A stretch of 64,000 nt of DNA. It comes from Verrucomicrobia bacterium S94. GTDB lineage: Bacteria; Verrucomicrobiota; Kiritimatiellia; Kiritimatiellales; Pontiellaceae. Each line of letters opens with the position of its first letter. Positions within the stretch are counted from its first letter, which is position 1. Shown here piece by piece: positions 28,194 through 36,989 of the stretch. Both the position numbers and the translations under genes were made by a program. The DNA lies in NCBI GenBank assembly GCA_004299845.1, contig CP036201.1, forward strand, positions 620,001 to 684,000, in the 5' to 3' direction. The notes under the pieces are model-generated. The model searched no databases. It was given only the letters and a program-made list of their open reading frames with translations, and was not told the origin of the DNA.

Positions 28194-29330
28194 ATGAATA
28201 AGAAAACAAACATCATAATGATTGTGGCTGCGGCCATAGTGCTTGTGGCACTGAACGTGGGAGTGTTCATAGCTGCAGGCAACGGTGCCATTTCGCCGAT
28301 TAACAACATCCTGTTGTGGGGCGGATTTGTGGTGCTGAATGTGGCATCTATACTGTGGGCTATCAGTCTGCTGGGTCTGCAGCCGCTTGTGGTAACGTGT
28401 TCCTATGTGGCCGGTGGCGCATTGGCCTATTTCGGCGTCCGGAATATGACGGAGATCAGTGTAGCCGAAGTTACCACTGCAGGGGCCACCTACGGTGCAT
28501 TCGGTGCGCTGGCTATCGGCAATGCTACAACGAAGGTGCGTCTGGCCTTTTTCAATAAAGGACAGGTTCCGTTTATTTTTGTAATCATCAGCCTGCTGGT
28601 GATCGATGCCGGGCTGAACAGTCAGATTTCAAGTGCAGGTGTTCCGGTATTACTGAATGCGGTCGCGCTCCCGTTCATTGCGGCCGGAGTGGTCGTCGGA
28701 TCAATCTGGAGCATCATGAATAAATTCGGTGTAGGTAAAAAAGCGACCGACGTACTCGCTGAGCGTGATGCAGCTGCCGCATTGGGGGCAACCGCCACAA
28801 GCGAACAGCAGATTGTCATTCCGACATCTGAAACAGCACAGGCTGAACCTGTGGCTAAGCCTCGGCCGGTGAAGCAGAAACCGGCTCCCCGGAAAGAAGC
28901 GGAACCGCTGATTGCCCCGGCTGTTAAAACGGCCTCTAAACCGAAGCCGAAAGCCGCGCCGAAACCGAAACCTGTGCCTGTTGTGGCTGAAGCCGCTCCG
29001 GCTCCGTCGAAACCGGCAGCGAAAGAAGAACCGTTTTTCCCGCTTGAACTCGATAAAGACGAGGAACTCAATCTGACCGAGAAGGTTGAAAAACCGGAAT
29101 TCGATATTCCCGTATTCGATGCCGCGCTCTATGCCTCCGGATCGCAGGAAGACAGCGATGACGGTGGAGTGATGGTTCAGGAGCCGGCAGTCTCCGTAGA
29201 GACCCAGCCCGGAAAATCAGTTGTCGATGAGGTTCCCGAAGTGGACGTCAAATCCGAGCCCAAGACGGAAAAATCCAAAGGGGATGACTTCCTGGGCGGG
29301 CACCTCGACCTGTTGAACAGATTGAAATAA
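28194..29330 (+). CDS. Polytopic membrane protein with long disordered Pro/Ala/Lys tail
   Basis: 378 residues. The first ~180 contain about six hydrophobic segments (near 7-29, 38-60, 64-84, 90-110, 123-142 and 147-172). The second half is a low-complexity tail rich in Lys, Pro, Ala and Glu (KPKPKAAPKPKPVP-type runs) that turns acidic and ends in DDFLGGHLDLLNRLK, a possible short amphipathic docking helix. No family is recognised. The layout suggests a membrane hub with a flexible cytoplasmic arm, perhaps partnering the soluble proteins encoded on either side in the same operon. The ribosome binding site is AGGGAG; the 16-bp gap to the preceding gene supports cotranscription. Confidence 0.7.
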   Translation: MNKKTNIIMIVAAAIVLVALNVGVFIAAGNGAISPINNILLWGGFVVLNVASILWAISLLGLQPLVVTCSYVAGGALAYFGVRNMTEISVAEVTTAGATYGAFGALAIGNATTKVRLAFFNKGQVPFIFVIISLLVIDAGLNSQISSAGVPVLLNAVALPFIAAGVVVGSIWSIMNKFGVGKKATDVLAERDAAAALGATATSEQQIVIPTSETAQAEPVAKPRPVKQKPAPRKEAEPLIAPAVKTASKPKPKAAPKPKPVPVVAEAAPAPSKPAAKEEPFFPLELDKDEELNLTEKVEKPEFDIPVFDAALYASGSQEDSDDGGVMVQEPAVSVETQPGKSVVDEVPEVDVKSEPKTEKSKGDDFLGGHLDLLNRLK

Positions 29331-29369
29331 GCGAAATTAAATATAACGGATAAAAATAAGGAGTAAGCC

Positions 29370-29534
29370 ATGGATAACGATAACGTACAGATCTTCTACG
29401 ATGGAAACGGAAACGCAGTTGCAGTTCAGATGCCGATCTCGGACTACGAGAAAATCATCAAAAGTGCTAAAGACGCAGTTGAAGCCAAGGATGCCATTGC
29501 GAAGGCTGTAGACGCACTTCAGGGCGTTCTCTAA
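29370..29534 (+). CDS. 54-residue microprotein related to the N-terminus of the 27449 product
   Basis: ATG at 29370 with an excellent AAGGAG 6 bp upstream; the reading frame is 54 codons plus stop. Residues 19-54 (QMPISDYEKIIKSAKD onwards) align without gaps to residues 16-51 of the 242-aa protein: a hydrophobic-Pro start, the pattern xDYxxhhxxhK (h hydrophobic), and an Ala/Val-rich helix ending VL. It has no signal peptide or membrane segment. As the last gene of a sigma-54 operon, it may pair with, mimic or compete with the N-terminal helix of its larger relative. Function unknown. Confidence 0.75.
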   Translation: MDNDNVQIFYDGNGNAVAVQMPISDYEKIIKSAKDAVEAKDAIAKAVDALQGVL

Positions 29535-29559
29535 ATCCGGGTTCCATAACCCGCTCGAT

Positions 29560-29608
29560 AAAGTTTTCCAATACCTGCAGGTAGCAGGGGTTGGAAAACT
29601 TTTTTTTT
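29560..29608 (+). terminator. Rho-independent terminator of the sigma-54 operon
   Basis: A 12-bp stem (AAAGTTTTCCAA with TTGGAAAACTTT) around a 19-base loop, followed by a long T run. Confidence 0.85.
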
Positions 29609-29705
29609 GCTTTTTTGATATTCAGTACGGATATTGGATGCGTGTCCATGTTCGCCAGGCGGACAACGTCATTTTAAAGAAGAGTAGGAGGGCGGAGTAG
29701 ACATC

Positions 29706-31301
29706 ATGGGCGGGTTCAACAAGCTTCAGGGCATTCTGGCGGTTGCAACGGTTCTTCTGGCCGGGAGCATGAAAGCTCACGCGATTCTGCAGCCGGCCAG
29801 CGTCCGGATTGATCGGCTGGTTAATGATAAGCTGACTGAATGCAATATCCGGCATTCGGAAATCTGTACGGATGAAGTGTTTCTCCGCCGTGTTTATATC
29901 GACATGATCGGCACGCTCCCGACCGTGGAGGAGGCTGAACGGTTCCTCTCCAGTAATGCGCTCAGTAAGCGCGAAGCCTTGATTGAAGAACTGTTTGAAC
30001 GTCCTGAATTTTCCGATTACTGGGCCATGAAGTGGTGCGATCTGCTCCGCGTAAAGGCTGAGTTTCCCAGCAAGCTCTGGCCGAATGCGGTGCAGGCCTA
30101 CCATCGCTTCGTCCGGACCGCACTCAGGAATAATATGCCCTATGATGAATTCGCACGGCTGATGCTCACCTCCAGCGGAAGCAATTTCCGCGTGGCACCG
30201 GTCAATTTCTACCGAGCCATGCCGCAGCGCGACCCCGAACAGATTGCCGGTATTGTTGCGTTGACTTTTATGGGCATGCGAACCGATGCCTGGGAAGAAG
30301 AAAAGCTTAGGGGCATGGCCGCTTTTTTCGGGAAAATTGGATACAAAGGTACCGCGGAATGGAAAGAGGAGATTGTTTTCTATGACCCCTCCAAAACCTA
30401 CTGCTATCCCGATTCCGAAAAACCGGTGCCCTGTGTGCTGCCCAATGGTACCGTGGTTGAAGTCGGTGACAATGAAGATCCGCGCATGGTATTCACGGAC
30501 TGGCTGATCGGCAGCCGGGTGTTTGCCGATAATATGGTCAACCGCATCTGGTATTGGCTGCTGGGACGCGGTATTATTCATGAACCTGATGATATTCGGC
30601 CCGATAATCCTCCGCAGAATCCGGAGCTATTGGCGTTTCTCAGTCAGGAGTTGGTCGACAGCGGCTACGATCTGCGTCACATCTACCGGATTATTCTCAA
30701 CTCTGCAACCTATCAGCGCTCATCACTCCACAACGATTCAAACCGCGACGATCTGGAACATTTTTCGCATTACTATATCCGCCGTCTCGATGCGGAAGTG
30801 CTGATTGATGCCATTTGTCAGATCACAAAAACGACCGAGTCCTATTCATCGGATATTCCCGAACCCTTTACCTTTATTCCGGAAAATCAGCGCGCCATTC
30901 GGATTTCCGATGGAAGCATCACCAGCCCGTTTCTGGATCTGTATGGTCGCCCGTCCCGGGATACCGGCTTTGTATCGGAACGGAACAATACCCCTTCCGC
31001 CGCGCAGAAACTGCACCTGCTGAACTCCTCGCATATACAGAATAAAATTCACAGGAATAAAGCGCTGCTCGGCATGCAGTACAAAAAGGTTAAGGGGAAA
31101 AAGAAACCGCAGGTTCAATGGAAAAAACCGGAGGAAGCCGTTGAGCAGATGTATCTGACCATTCTTTCCCGTTATCCCACGGCGAAGGAAACGAATGCGG
31201 CGATTGCCTATATACGGGAAAGTGGGCTCAACCGCTATGACGCTTCGGTGGATCTGGTCTGGGCACTGCTCAACAGTAAGGAATTTATTTTCAGGCACTG
31301 A
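29706..31301 (+). CDS. DUF1549/DUF1553 (PSCyt2-PSD1-type) exported protein
   Basis: 531 residues with a signal peptide (about residues 1-26, GILAVATVLLAGSMKAHA). The DUF1549 half is marked by FLRRVYIDMIGTLPTVEE and FSDYWAMKWCDLLRVK; the DUF1553 half by FADNMVNRIWYWLLGRGI, DDIRPDNPPQNPELLAFLS and ILNSATYQRSS. These domains are a hallmark of Planctomycetes/Verrucomicrobia and usually occur in longer proteins with a cytochrome c or other N-terminal module. Here there is no CxxCH haem motif and no extra domain, so this is a minimal version. It is the first gene of the conserved trio with a DUF1501 protein and a PPC-domain protein. Biochemical role unknown. Confidence 0.9.
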   Translation: MGGFNKLQGILAVATVLLAGSMKAHAILQPASVRIDRLVNDKLTECNIRHSEICTDEVFLRRVYIDMIGTLPTVEEAERFLSSNALSKREALIEELFERPEFSDYWAMKWCDLLRVKAEFPSKLWPNAVQAYHRFVRTALRNNMPYDEFARLMLTSSGSNFRVAPVNFYRAMPQRDPEQIAGIVALTFMGMRTDAWEEEKLRGMAAFFGKIGYKGTAEWKEEIVFYDPSKTYCYPDSEKPVPCVLPNGTVVEVGDNEDPRMVFTDWLIGSRVFADNMVNRIWYWLLGRGIIHEPDDIRPDNPPQNPELLAFLSQELVDSGYDLRHIYRIILNSATYQRSSLHNDSNRDDLEHFSHYYIRRLDAEVLIDAICQITKTTESYSSDIPEPFTFIPENQRAIRISDGSITSPFLDLYGRPSRDTGFVSERNNTPSAAQKLHLLNSSHIQNKIHRNKALLGMQYKKVKGKKKPQVQWKKPEEAVEQMYLTILSRYPTAKETNAAIAYIRESGLNRYDASVDLVWALLNSKEFIFRH

Positions 31302-31319
31302 GTCTGAAGGAGGCCGGGA

Positions 31320-32651
31320 ATGACCATGAAAAACGGAATGCAGAGTTCACGTCGTGAAGCCATGGCGCTTGCGGCCGGAGGCCTGGGCGGGCTGATGCTC
31401 GGGGCTCCACTGCAGGCTTCAGCAATGAAGGAAGGAAAAGCGAAAGCTGTCATTCAGATCTGGATGTGGGGAGGTCCTTCGCATCTGGATACATTCGATC
31501 CGAAACCGGAGGCCGGGGCCGATTACTGCGGGCCTTACACGGCTCCCATCGAAACCAATGTCAGCGGAATCCGCATCTGTCAGGCGCTGCCGGAATTGGC
31601 GAAACACGCGGATAAATATGCCATTATCCGAAGCATGACGCATGGGATTAATGCCCATGAAACCGCATCCTACGTCACGCAGACCGGGCGTCCGGTCGGC
31701 GGCGATACCTTTCCCTGTGCCGGTGCTGTGGTTTCGCGCTTCAAAGGGGTCGATGCCGGGTATAAAGGGCTGATGCCGCCTTACATCGTTCTGACCAAAC
31801 CTCAGGGCCGTTTCTCGGAGTCGGGCTTTATGGGGCTGCGCTATAAACCGTTTGCCACCGGCGGCCGGCCGAGCCAGACGCCTTTTACCGTTGAAGGCAT
31901 TATTCAGAAGGGCATCACTCAGGCGCGTCAGGAAAGCCGTCGCGACCTCCTTGCCGCGCTCGATACCTTCGGCCGGAGGACTGCAGATAATCCACAGATC
32001 AGACACATGAATCTGTGCACCGATCAGGCCTACGAACTGATTCTCGGTGACGCCGGGAAAGTGTTCGATGTCAAAGATGAAGATCCGAAGCTGCGTGAAC
32101 GGTACGGCCGCAGCGACTTCGGAGCATCCTGTCTGATTGCCCGGCGATTGGTGGAGCAGGGCGTGAAATACGTCACCATTAATTATAATTATTCGCCCAA
32201 CTGGGATTCGCATAAAAAACATTTCGAGGTGATGCGTACACGCCTGCCGGAATTTGATCGCGGCATGGCCACGCTACTGGATGACCTTCATCAGCGTGGT
32301 CTGCTCGATTCCACCATTGTGTGGGCCGGTGGAGAATTCGGTCGCGGTCCGAAAATTCAGTGGGAAGCCCCCTGGAACGGCGGCCGCAGTCATTATGGAA
32401 AATGTTTCAGTCACGTGGTTGCCGGAGGAGGATTTCAGGGGGGGCAGGTCGTTGGCGCTTCTGATGAGACAGGTTCAGAGGTAGCAGACCGGCCGGTCTA
32501 TCCGTGGGATCTGATCGGTAGCATCTATGAACAGCTGGGCATTGATCCGAATGCAAAACTGCCGCATCCGCAGGGGATCGATGTCCGCGTGTGTGCTACT
32601 GAGGCCGACGGCATCACCATCGGCGGGCGGCTTCGGGAAATTATGTCATGA
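31320..32651 (+). CDS. DUF1501 family exported protein
   Basis: 443 residues. The N-terminus carries a twin-arginine-like signal (SRREAMALAAGGLGGLMLG), typical for DUF1501, which is related to alkaline-phosphatase/sulfatase-fold proteins. Landmarks are WMWGGPSHLDTFDPKPEA, VSGIRICQALPELAKHADK, IIRSMTHGINAHE, VEQGVKYVTINYNYSPNWDSH and WAGGEFGRGPK. It lies 18 bp after the DUF1549/DUF1553 gene and overlaps the next gene by 4 bp (ATGA), so the three are translationally coupled. The conserved pairing suggests joint action on an extracellular substrate, but no reaction is established. Confidence 0.92.
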   Translation: MTMKNGMQSSRREAMALAAGGLGGLMLGAPLQASAMKEGKAKAVIQIWMWGGPSHLDTFDPKPEAGADYCGPYTAPIETNVSGIRICQALPELAKHADKYAIIRSMTHGINAHETASYVTQTGRPVGGDTFPCAGAVVSRFKGVDAGYKGLMPPYIVLTKPQGRFSESGFMGLRYKPFATGGRPSQTPFTVEGIIQKGITQARQESRRDLLAALDTFGRRTADNPQIRHMNLCTDQAYELILGDAGKVFDVKDEDPKLRERYGRSDFGASCLIARRLVEQGVKYVTINYNYSPNWDSHKKHFEVMRTRLPEFDRGMATLLDDLHQRGLLDSTIVWAGGEFGRGPKIQWEAPWNGGRSHYGKCFSHVVAGGGFQGGQVVGASDETGSEVADRPVYPWDLIGSIYEQLGIDPNAKLPHPQGIDVRVCATEADGITIGGRLREIMS

Positions 32652-34981
32652 AAAACGGATGGAAATGCTGGATTCCGGCCCTCGTACTGTGTGTAGCGCG
32701 TGCGGCACAGGCATCGAATGAACCGCACATTGGTTTTGCGTATCCGGCCGGCGCGCAGCAGGGCACTTCCTTTGAAATGCTGATCGGCGGGCAGTATTTC
32801 AAAGGAGCAACCAATGTATTTGTCAGTGGCGAAGGGGTGTCCGTTGAGATTCTGCAGTTTTCGGTCCGCTATGAGCCGCGACGGATCAATAATCTTTTCA
32901 ATAACTATGAAAATACCAGAGCCTCCCTGGAAGAGGCGAAAGAAAAGGGCGATGCAGAACAGATCAAAAAGCTGCAGCAGCGCTTTGATCGTGCAGAGGA
33001 ACAACTTCGGGTGGCCGATGCACCGCCCGGTATAGATCGATTCGACCGCAAGGCGATGCGGAAATATTACAGCTTCGATAAAAAGGAGCAGTTTAATCCC
33101 CAGCTTCAGGATCGTCTTCGGGTGCGGGTGAGCGTTGCGGAAAATGCGCCTCCCGGCGAGCGGGAGCTGCGCGTCTATACGCCGGCAGGGCTTTCCAATC
33201 CGTTCTGTTTTCAGGTCGGTACGCTGCAGGAGGAATGTGAAATTGAACCCAACGACGACCACATGAAACCGGATCTTCAGACAATTCCCGTTCCGGCCGT
33301 GATTAATGGTCAGGTGCGGCCCGGCGATATGGACCATTTCCGGTTTCGAGCGCGAAAAGGGGACTCCATTGTGGTCGATGTAAATGCCCGAAGGATTATT
33401 CCCTATCTGGCCGATGCGGTACCCGGCTGGTTTCAGGCGGTGGTTACGCTGTATGACGAGGACGGCAACGAAGTGGCTTATCAGGACGACTATAAATTCA
33501 ATCCGGATCCGGTGCTGTTTTTTGATGTTCCGAAGACGGGCGCCTACACACTTTCAATCCGGGATGCCATCTATCGCGGCCGCGAGGATTTTATCTATCG
33601 CATCGCCATCGGCGAACTGCCGTTTATCACCTCGATTTTTCCGCTGGGGGCCCGGAAAGGAGAGCGGGTGGATATTGCGCTCACCGGGCGTAATCTTCCG
33701 AAATCGCGGCTGACCGGAAAGCTGCCGGACGACGGCAGCGAACTGCGGCATATTTCTGTCCGGAAAGAGGGCTACCGCTCGAATCAGATGCCCTTTGCCA
33801 TCGGGGAGCTGCCCGAAATTTTTGAAGCAGAGCCGAACAGTGCGCCGGCCGAAGCGGAACCCGTGGAACGGCCGGTGCTGATCAATGGTCGTATCCAGCA
33901 GCAGGGCGACCGCGACCTCTACAGTTTTCAGGGTGAAGCGGGCGATTCGGTATCCGTTGAAGTCATTGCCCGGCGGTTGAATTCACCGCTGGATTCCGTC
34001 ATCAGCCTCTCGGGGCCCGGGCTTGTCCGACCGGGGCGAAACGACGATTATGTGATCAAAGACAAAAGCCACCTCTATCTCGGAGCAGGGCTGGTTACGC
34101 ATCACGCCGATTCCTATCTTACGCAGAAGCTTCCGGAATCCGGAACCTACTATGTTGAAATTGCCGATGCGCAGGGCAACGGCGGGCACGACTACGGCTA
34201 CCGCCTGCGGATCAGTCAGGCCAGTCCCGACTTTTCTTTGTATATGGAGCCTTCCGGCCTGCACATCGGTCCCGGAGGAACAGCAGTCTTTACAGTCAGG
34301 ACCATCCGCAAAGACGGCTTCCGGGAACAGATCACACTTTCGGCGGACGAGCTTCCCGAAGGATTTGTTATGAGCCGCGCCGAGATTGCCCCCGGTTCGG
34401 ACCTGGCCCGTTTCACTATCACCGCACCGAAAAAGATGACCGGAAAACCGGTCAGTCCACGCATCACCGGAACCGCGATGATCAACGGGAAAGCCGTATC
34501 GCGCCCGGCGCTTCCGGTCGATGACCAGATGCAGGCGTTTCTCTATCGTCATCTCGTTCCCGCCCGCGAACTGGTGCTGGCCCCGGTTGAAAAACGCCCG
34601 CCCGTTCTCTTTCATGCAAAAGTTCCCAAATCCGGAATCATTGAGTTGGTCGCCGGTCGCGAAACCCGCATCGGTTTTGAGGGCACCATTGTTGGAAAAC
34701 AGCGCGGTTACAGCGTTAAACTCGATCATCCGCCCGAAGGATTCTCCACCGCGAAAAACGGATGGATCGGAAAAAAACGCATCAAAACCAAAAAGAAAGA
34801 TGGTCGGGATGAATGGCATAAAACCGATGCCTGGGGCACCATCATGATCAAGGTCGACGATTCCATCGAACCCGGCACCGAACTCAGTCTCGTGGTCTCC
34901 GCCGAAGTTAAACGCGGCCAGGAAAAAATCTACTATCCCGCCCCTGCCATTCCGGTCAAGGTGGTTGAGGAGAAAAAGTAA
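32648..34981 (+). CDS. Exported protein with two PPC (pre-peptidase C-terminal-like) domains
   Basis: 777 residues with a signal peptide ending near VARAAQA. After an IPT-like beta domain and a charged helical insertion (about residues 90-150), two PPC-like domains are seen: EIEPNDDHMKPD...NGQVRPGDMDHFRFRA (about 198-320) and EAEPNSAPAEAEPVE...GDRDLYSFQGEAGDSVSVEV (about 390-520). These are beta-sandwich binding domains. A further beta region and a Lys-rich stretch close the protein. It is the third member of the PVC trio and overlaps the DUF1501 stop codon by 4 bp. No catalytic motif is visible, so a binding or surface role is likely. Confidence 0.88.
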   Translation: MKNGWKCWIPALVLCVARAAQASNEPHIGFAYPAGAQQGTSFEMLIGGQYFKGATNVFVSGEGVSVEILQFSVRYEPRRINNLFNNYENTRASLEEAKEKGDAEQIKKLQQRFDRAEEQLRVADAPPGIDRFDRKAMRKYYSFDKKEQFNPQLQDRLRVRVSVAENAPPGERELRVYTPAGLSNPFCFQVGTLQEECEIEPNDDHMKPDLQTIPVPAVINGQVRPGDMDHFRFRARKGDSIVVDVNARRIIPYLADAVPGWFQAVVTLYDEDGNEVAYQDDYKFNPDPVLFFDVPKTGAYTLSIRDAIYRGREDFIYRIAIGELPFITSIFPLGARKGERVDIALTGRNLPKSRLTGKLPDDGSELRHISVRKEGYRSNQMPFAIGELPEIFEAEPNSAPAEAEPVERPVLINGRIQQQGDRDLYSFQGEAGDSVSVEVIARRLNSPLDSVISLSGPGLVRPGRNDDYVIKDKSHLYLGAGLVTHHADSYLTQKLPESGTYYVEIADAQGNGGHDYGYRLRISQASPDFSLYMEPSGLHIGPGGTAVFTVRTIRKDGFREQITLSADELPEGFVMSRAEIAPGSDLARFTITAPKKMTGKPVSPRITGTAMINGKAVSRPALPVDDQMQAFLYRHLVPARELVLAPVEKRPPVLFHAKVPKSGIIELVAGRETRIGFEGTIVGKQRGYSVKLDHPPEGFSTAKNGWIGKKRIKTKKKDGRDEWHKTDAWGTIMIKVDDSIEPGTELSLVVSAEVKRGQEKIYYPAPAIPVKVVEEKK

Positions 34982-35096
34982 TTCGATGAAGTGAATCTCT
35001 TTATCTGCTTTGACCGTAGAGAGCAGGCCGGACGGTGATTGATGTGCGCAGAAAACCGGTATGTGGTCAGAAATATAGAGACGTATAATCATCTCT

Positions 35097-36989
35097 GTGA
35101 ATGAGAACCGGATGTGCACATATGGAGTCGTGGTGCCGGAAAAATCGATCGGGGCCAGTTTTGCCAATGAACCGTTGAGTGAGTTTGGATTCTGGGCGGA
35201 TTGGGAGGTGGAGCCGAAGTGGAATCTGTGCAATGCACCGACGTCGGAGCAGGGAAAAGTGAAATCGGTCGGGGAATTTCTGGAGGGCCCGGACCGGGTG
35301 CTGGTCTGCACGCATCAGACGTTCCGTTTTGCGGTGGATGAATTGGGGTATGAGGCGTTCGATGACTGCCTGCTGGCGATTGATGAATTTCATCATGTTT
35401 CGGCTAATCCGGACAATAAACTGGGGGCGCATCTGTCGGAGTTTATTATCCGCGATAAGGTGCATATTGTGGCGATGACGGGTTCCTATTTCCGGGGGGA
35501 TGCGGTGCCGGTGCTGCTGCCGGAAGATGAAGCGAAATTTGAAACGGCGACCTATACGTATTACGAGCAGCTGAACGGGTATGAGCATCTGAAAACACTC
35601 GATATCGGCTATTATTTTTATTCGGGAACGTATGCGGATGAAATCAGGTCGGTTTTGGATCCGGCTGAAAAGACCATCATCCATATTCCTAATGTAAATT
35701 CCCGGGAGAGCACGAAGGATAAGCATAAAGAGGTGGAACACATTATCGGGGAACTCGGGGAGTGGCTGGGCGAAGATCCGGAGACGGGATTCCAACGGGT
35801 TAAAACGGCCCGTGGCCGGATATTGAAAATTGCGGAGCTGGTTGATCAGGATAATCAGGCACGGATTCAGCAGAGTCTGCGAAATCCGAAAATAAAAACG
35901 GACCGGGATTATGTGGATATCATCATTGCGCTGGGCATGGCCAAGGAGGGGTTTGACTGGATCTGGTGTGAACATGCGCTGACGGTGGGCTATCGGGCGA
36001 GTTTAACCGAAGTGGTTCAGATTATCGGTCGAACCACGCGCGATGCCGAAGGTAAAACGCGGGCGCGGTTCACCAATCTGATTGCGGAGCCGGATGCTTC
36101 TGAGCTGGCGGAGCCGGATGCTTCTGAGCTGGCGGTGGCGGAAGCGGTGAATGATACGCTTAAAGCGATTGCGGCGAGCCTGCTGATGGAGCAGGTGTTA
36201 GCTCCGCGATTCAATTTCAAGCCGAAAAATCCGGGCAATGGTCCGGAAGAGGGTTTTGATTACGGAGAAGGCGGTTATAAATCCGGAGAGTGTAATGCCG
36301 GATATAATAAGAATACCGGTGAAATGCAGATCGAAATCAAGGGGCTGGCCGAACCAAAGAGCGAGGAGGCCCAGCGGATTTGCAAAGACGATTTAAACGA
36401 GGTCATCACGGCGGTTGTTCAGGATAAACAAACGATTGAACGCGGTCTTTTTGATGAAGAAATGGTTCCGGAAGAGATTACGCAGCTTCGGGTCGGTAAA
36501 ATTGTCAGCGAAAAATATCCCGAATTGGATGCAGAGGATCAGGAGGCCGTGCGACAGCATGCGGTGGCGGCATTGAACCTGACGCAACAGGCAAAGAAAG
36601 CGCTTACAGATGTGCTGGGAGGGGGGGGCGGTCAGGAGGAGTCGCCCAATACCGCGCTCATTGACGGGGTGCGGAAGTTTGCCATGGATGTTCGTGAGCT
36701 GGATGTGGATTTGATTGACCGGATTAATCCGTTCAGTGAAGCCTATGCCATTATGGCCAAGACCATGAATGAAACGCGTCTAAAAGAGCTCAAGGCCATT
36801 ATTGCGGCAAAAAAGGTGAACCTTTCGATGGAAGAGGCGCGGGACCTGGCTCGTCGGGCGTTGAAGTTTAAAACTGAACGCGGTCGCCTGCCGAGCATTA
36901 CTGCGGCGGATCCCTGGGAGAAACGGATGGCTGAAGGTGTTGCGTTTTTAGCGAAGAAAAAAGCGGAGGCGGACAATGGGCCAAGCTAA
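35097..36989 (+). CDS. SF2 DEAD/DEAH-type helicase lacking motif I (5'-truncated)
   Basis: 630 residues from a GTG; an in-frame stop lies at 35076-35078. Motif II (DEFH, residues 96-99), motif III (TGS, 128-130) and motif VI (QIIGRTTR, 308-315) are clear, so this belongs to the helicase/translocase superfamily. The Walker A (motif I) that should precede them by ~80-100 residues is absent: the protein starts at a point equivalent to just after it. Without motif I, ATP hydrolysis should fail, so the gene is probably truncated. The upstream 115 bp contain no remnant. It overlaps a GIY-YIG nuclease gene by 14 bp, a pairing suggestive of DNA restriction or defence. An 8-residue unit (EPDASELA) is duplicated in tandem. 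Confidence 0.82.
   Translation: MNENRMCTYGVVVPEKSIGASFANEPLSEFGFWADWEVEPKWNLCNAPTSEQGKVKSVGEFLEGPDRVLVCTHQTFRFAVDELGYEAFDDCLLAIDEFHHVSANPDNKLGAHLSEFIIRDKVHIVAMTGSYFRGDAVPVLLPEDEAKFETATYTYYEQLNGYEHLKTLDIGYYFYSGTYADEIRSVLDPAEKTIIHIPNVNSRESTKDKHKEVEHIIGELGEWLGEDPETGFQRVKTARGRILKIAELVDQDNQARIQQSLRNPKIKTDRDYVDIIIALGMAKEGFDWIWCEHALTVGYRASLTEVVQIIGRTTRDAEGKTRARFTNLIAEPDASELAEPDASELAVAEAVNDTLKAIAASLLMEQVLAPRFNFKPKNPGNGPEEGFDYGEGGYKSGECNAGYNKNTGEMQIEIKGLAEPKSEEAQRICKDDLNEVITAVVQDKQTIERGLFDEEMVPEEITQLRVGKIVSEKYPELDAEDQEAVRQHAVAALNLTQQAKKALTDVLGGGGGQEESPNTALIDGVRKFAMDVRELDVDLIDRINPFSEAYAIMAKTMNETRLKELKAIIAAKKVNLSMEEARDLARRALKFKTERGRLPSITAADPWEKRMAEGVAFLAKKKAEADNGPS
36087..36134 (+). repeat. Perfect 24-bp tandem duplication within the helicase gene
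   Basis: Two identical 24-bp units (36087-36110 and 36111-36134) encode EPDASELA twice, in frame. A recent slippage-type duplication. Confidence 0.9.

Noticed and set aside
29638-29700. 20-codon ORF just before the DUF1549/DUF1553 gene
   Set aside because: No clear ribosome binding site and a basic random-looking peptide. It probably only overlaps the leader of the next gene.
33983-35311. Minus-strand frame spanning the end of the PPC gene and the start of the helicase
   Set aside because: It crosses two real plus-strand genes and has no ribosome binding site or domain.
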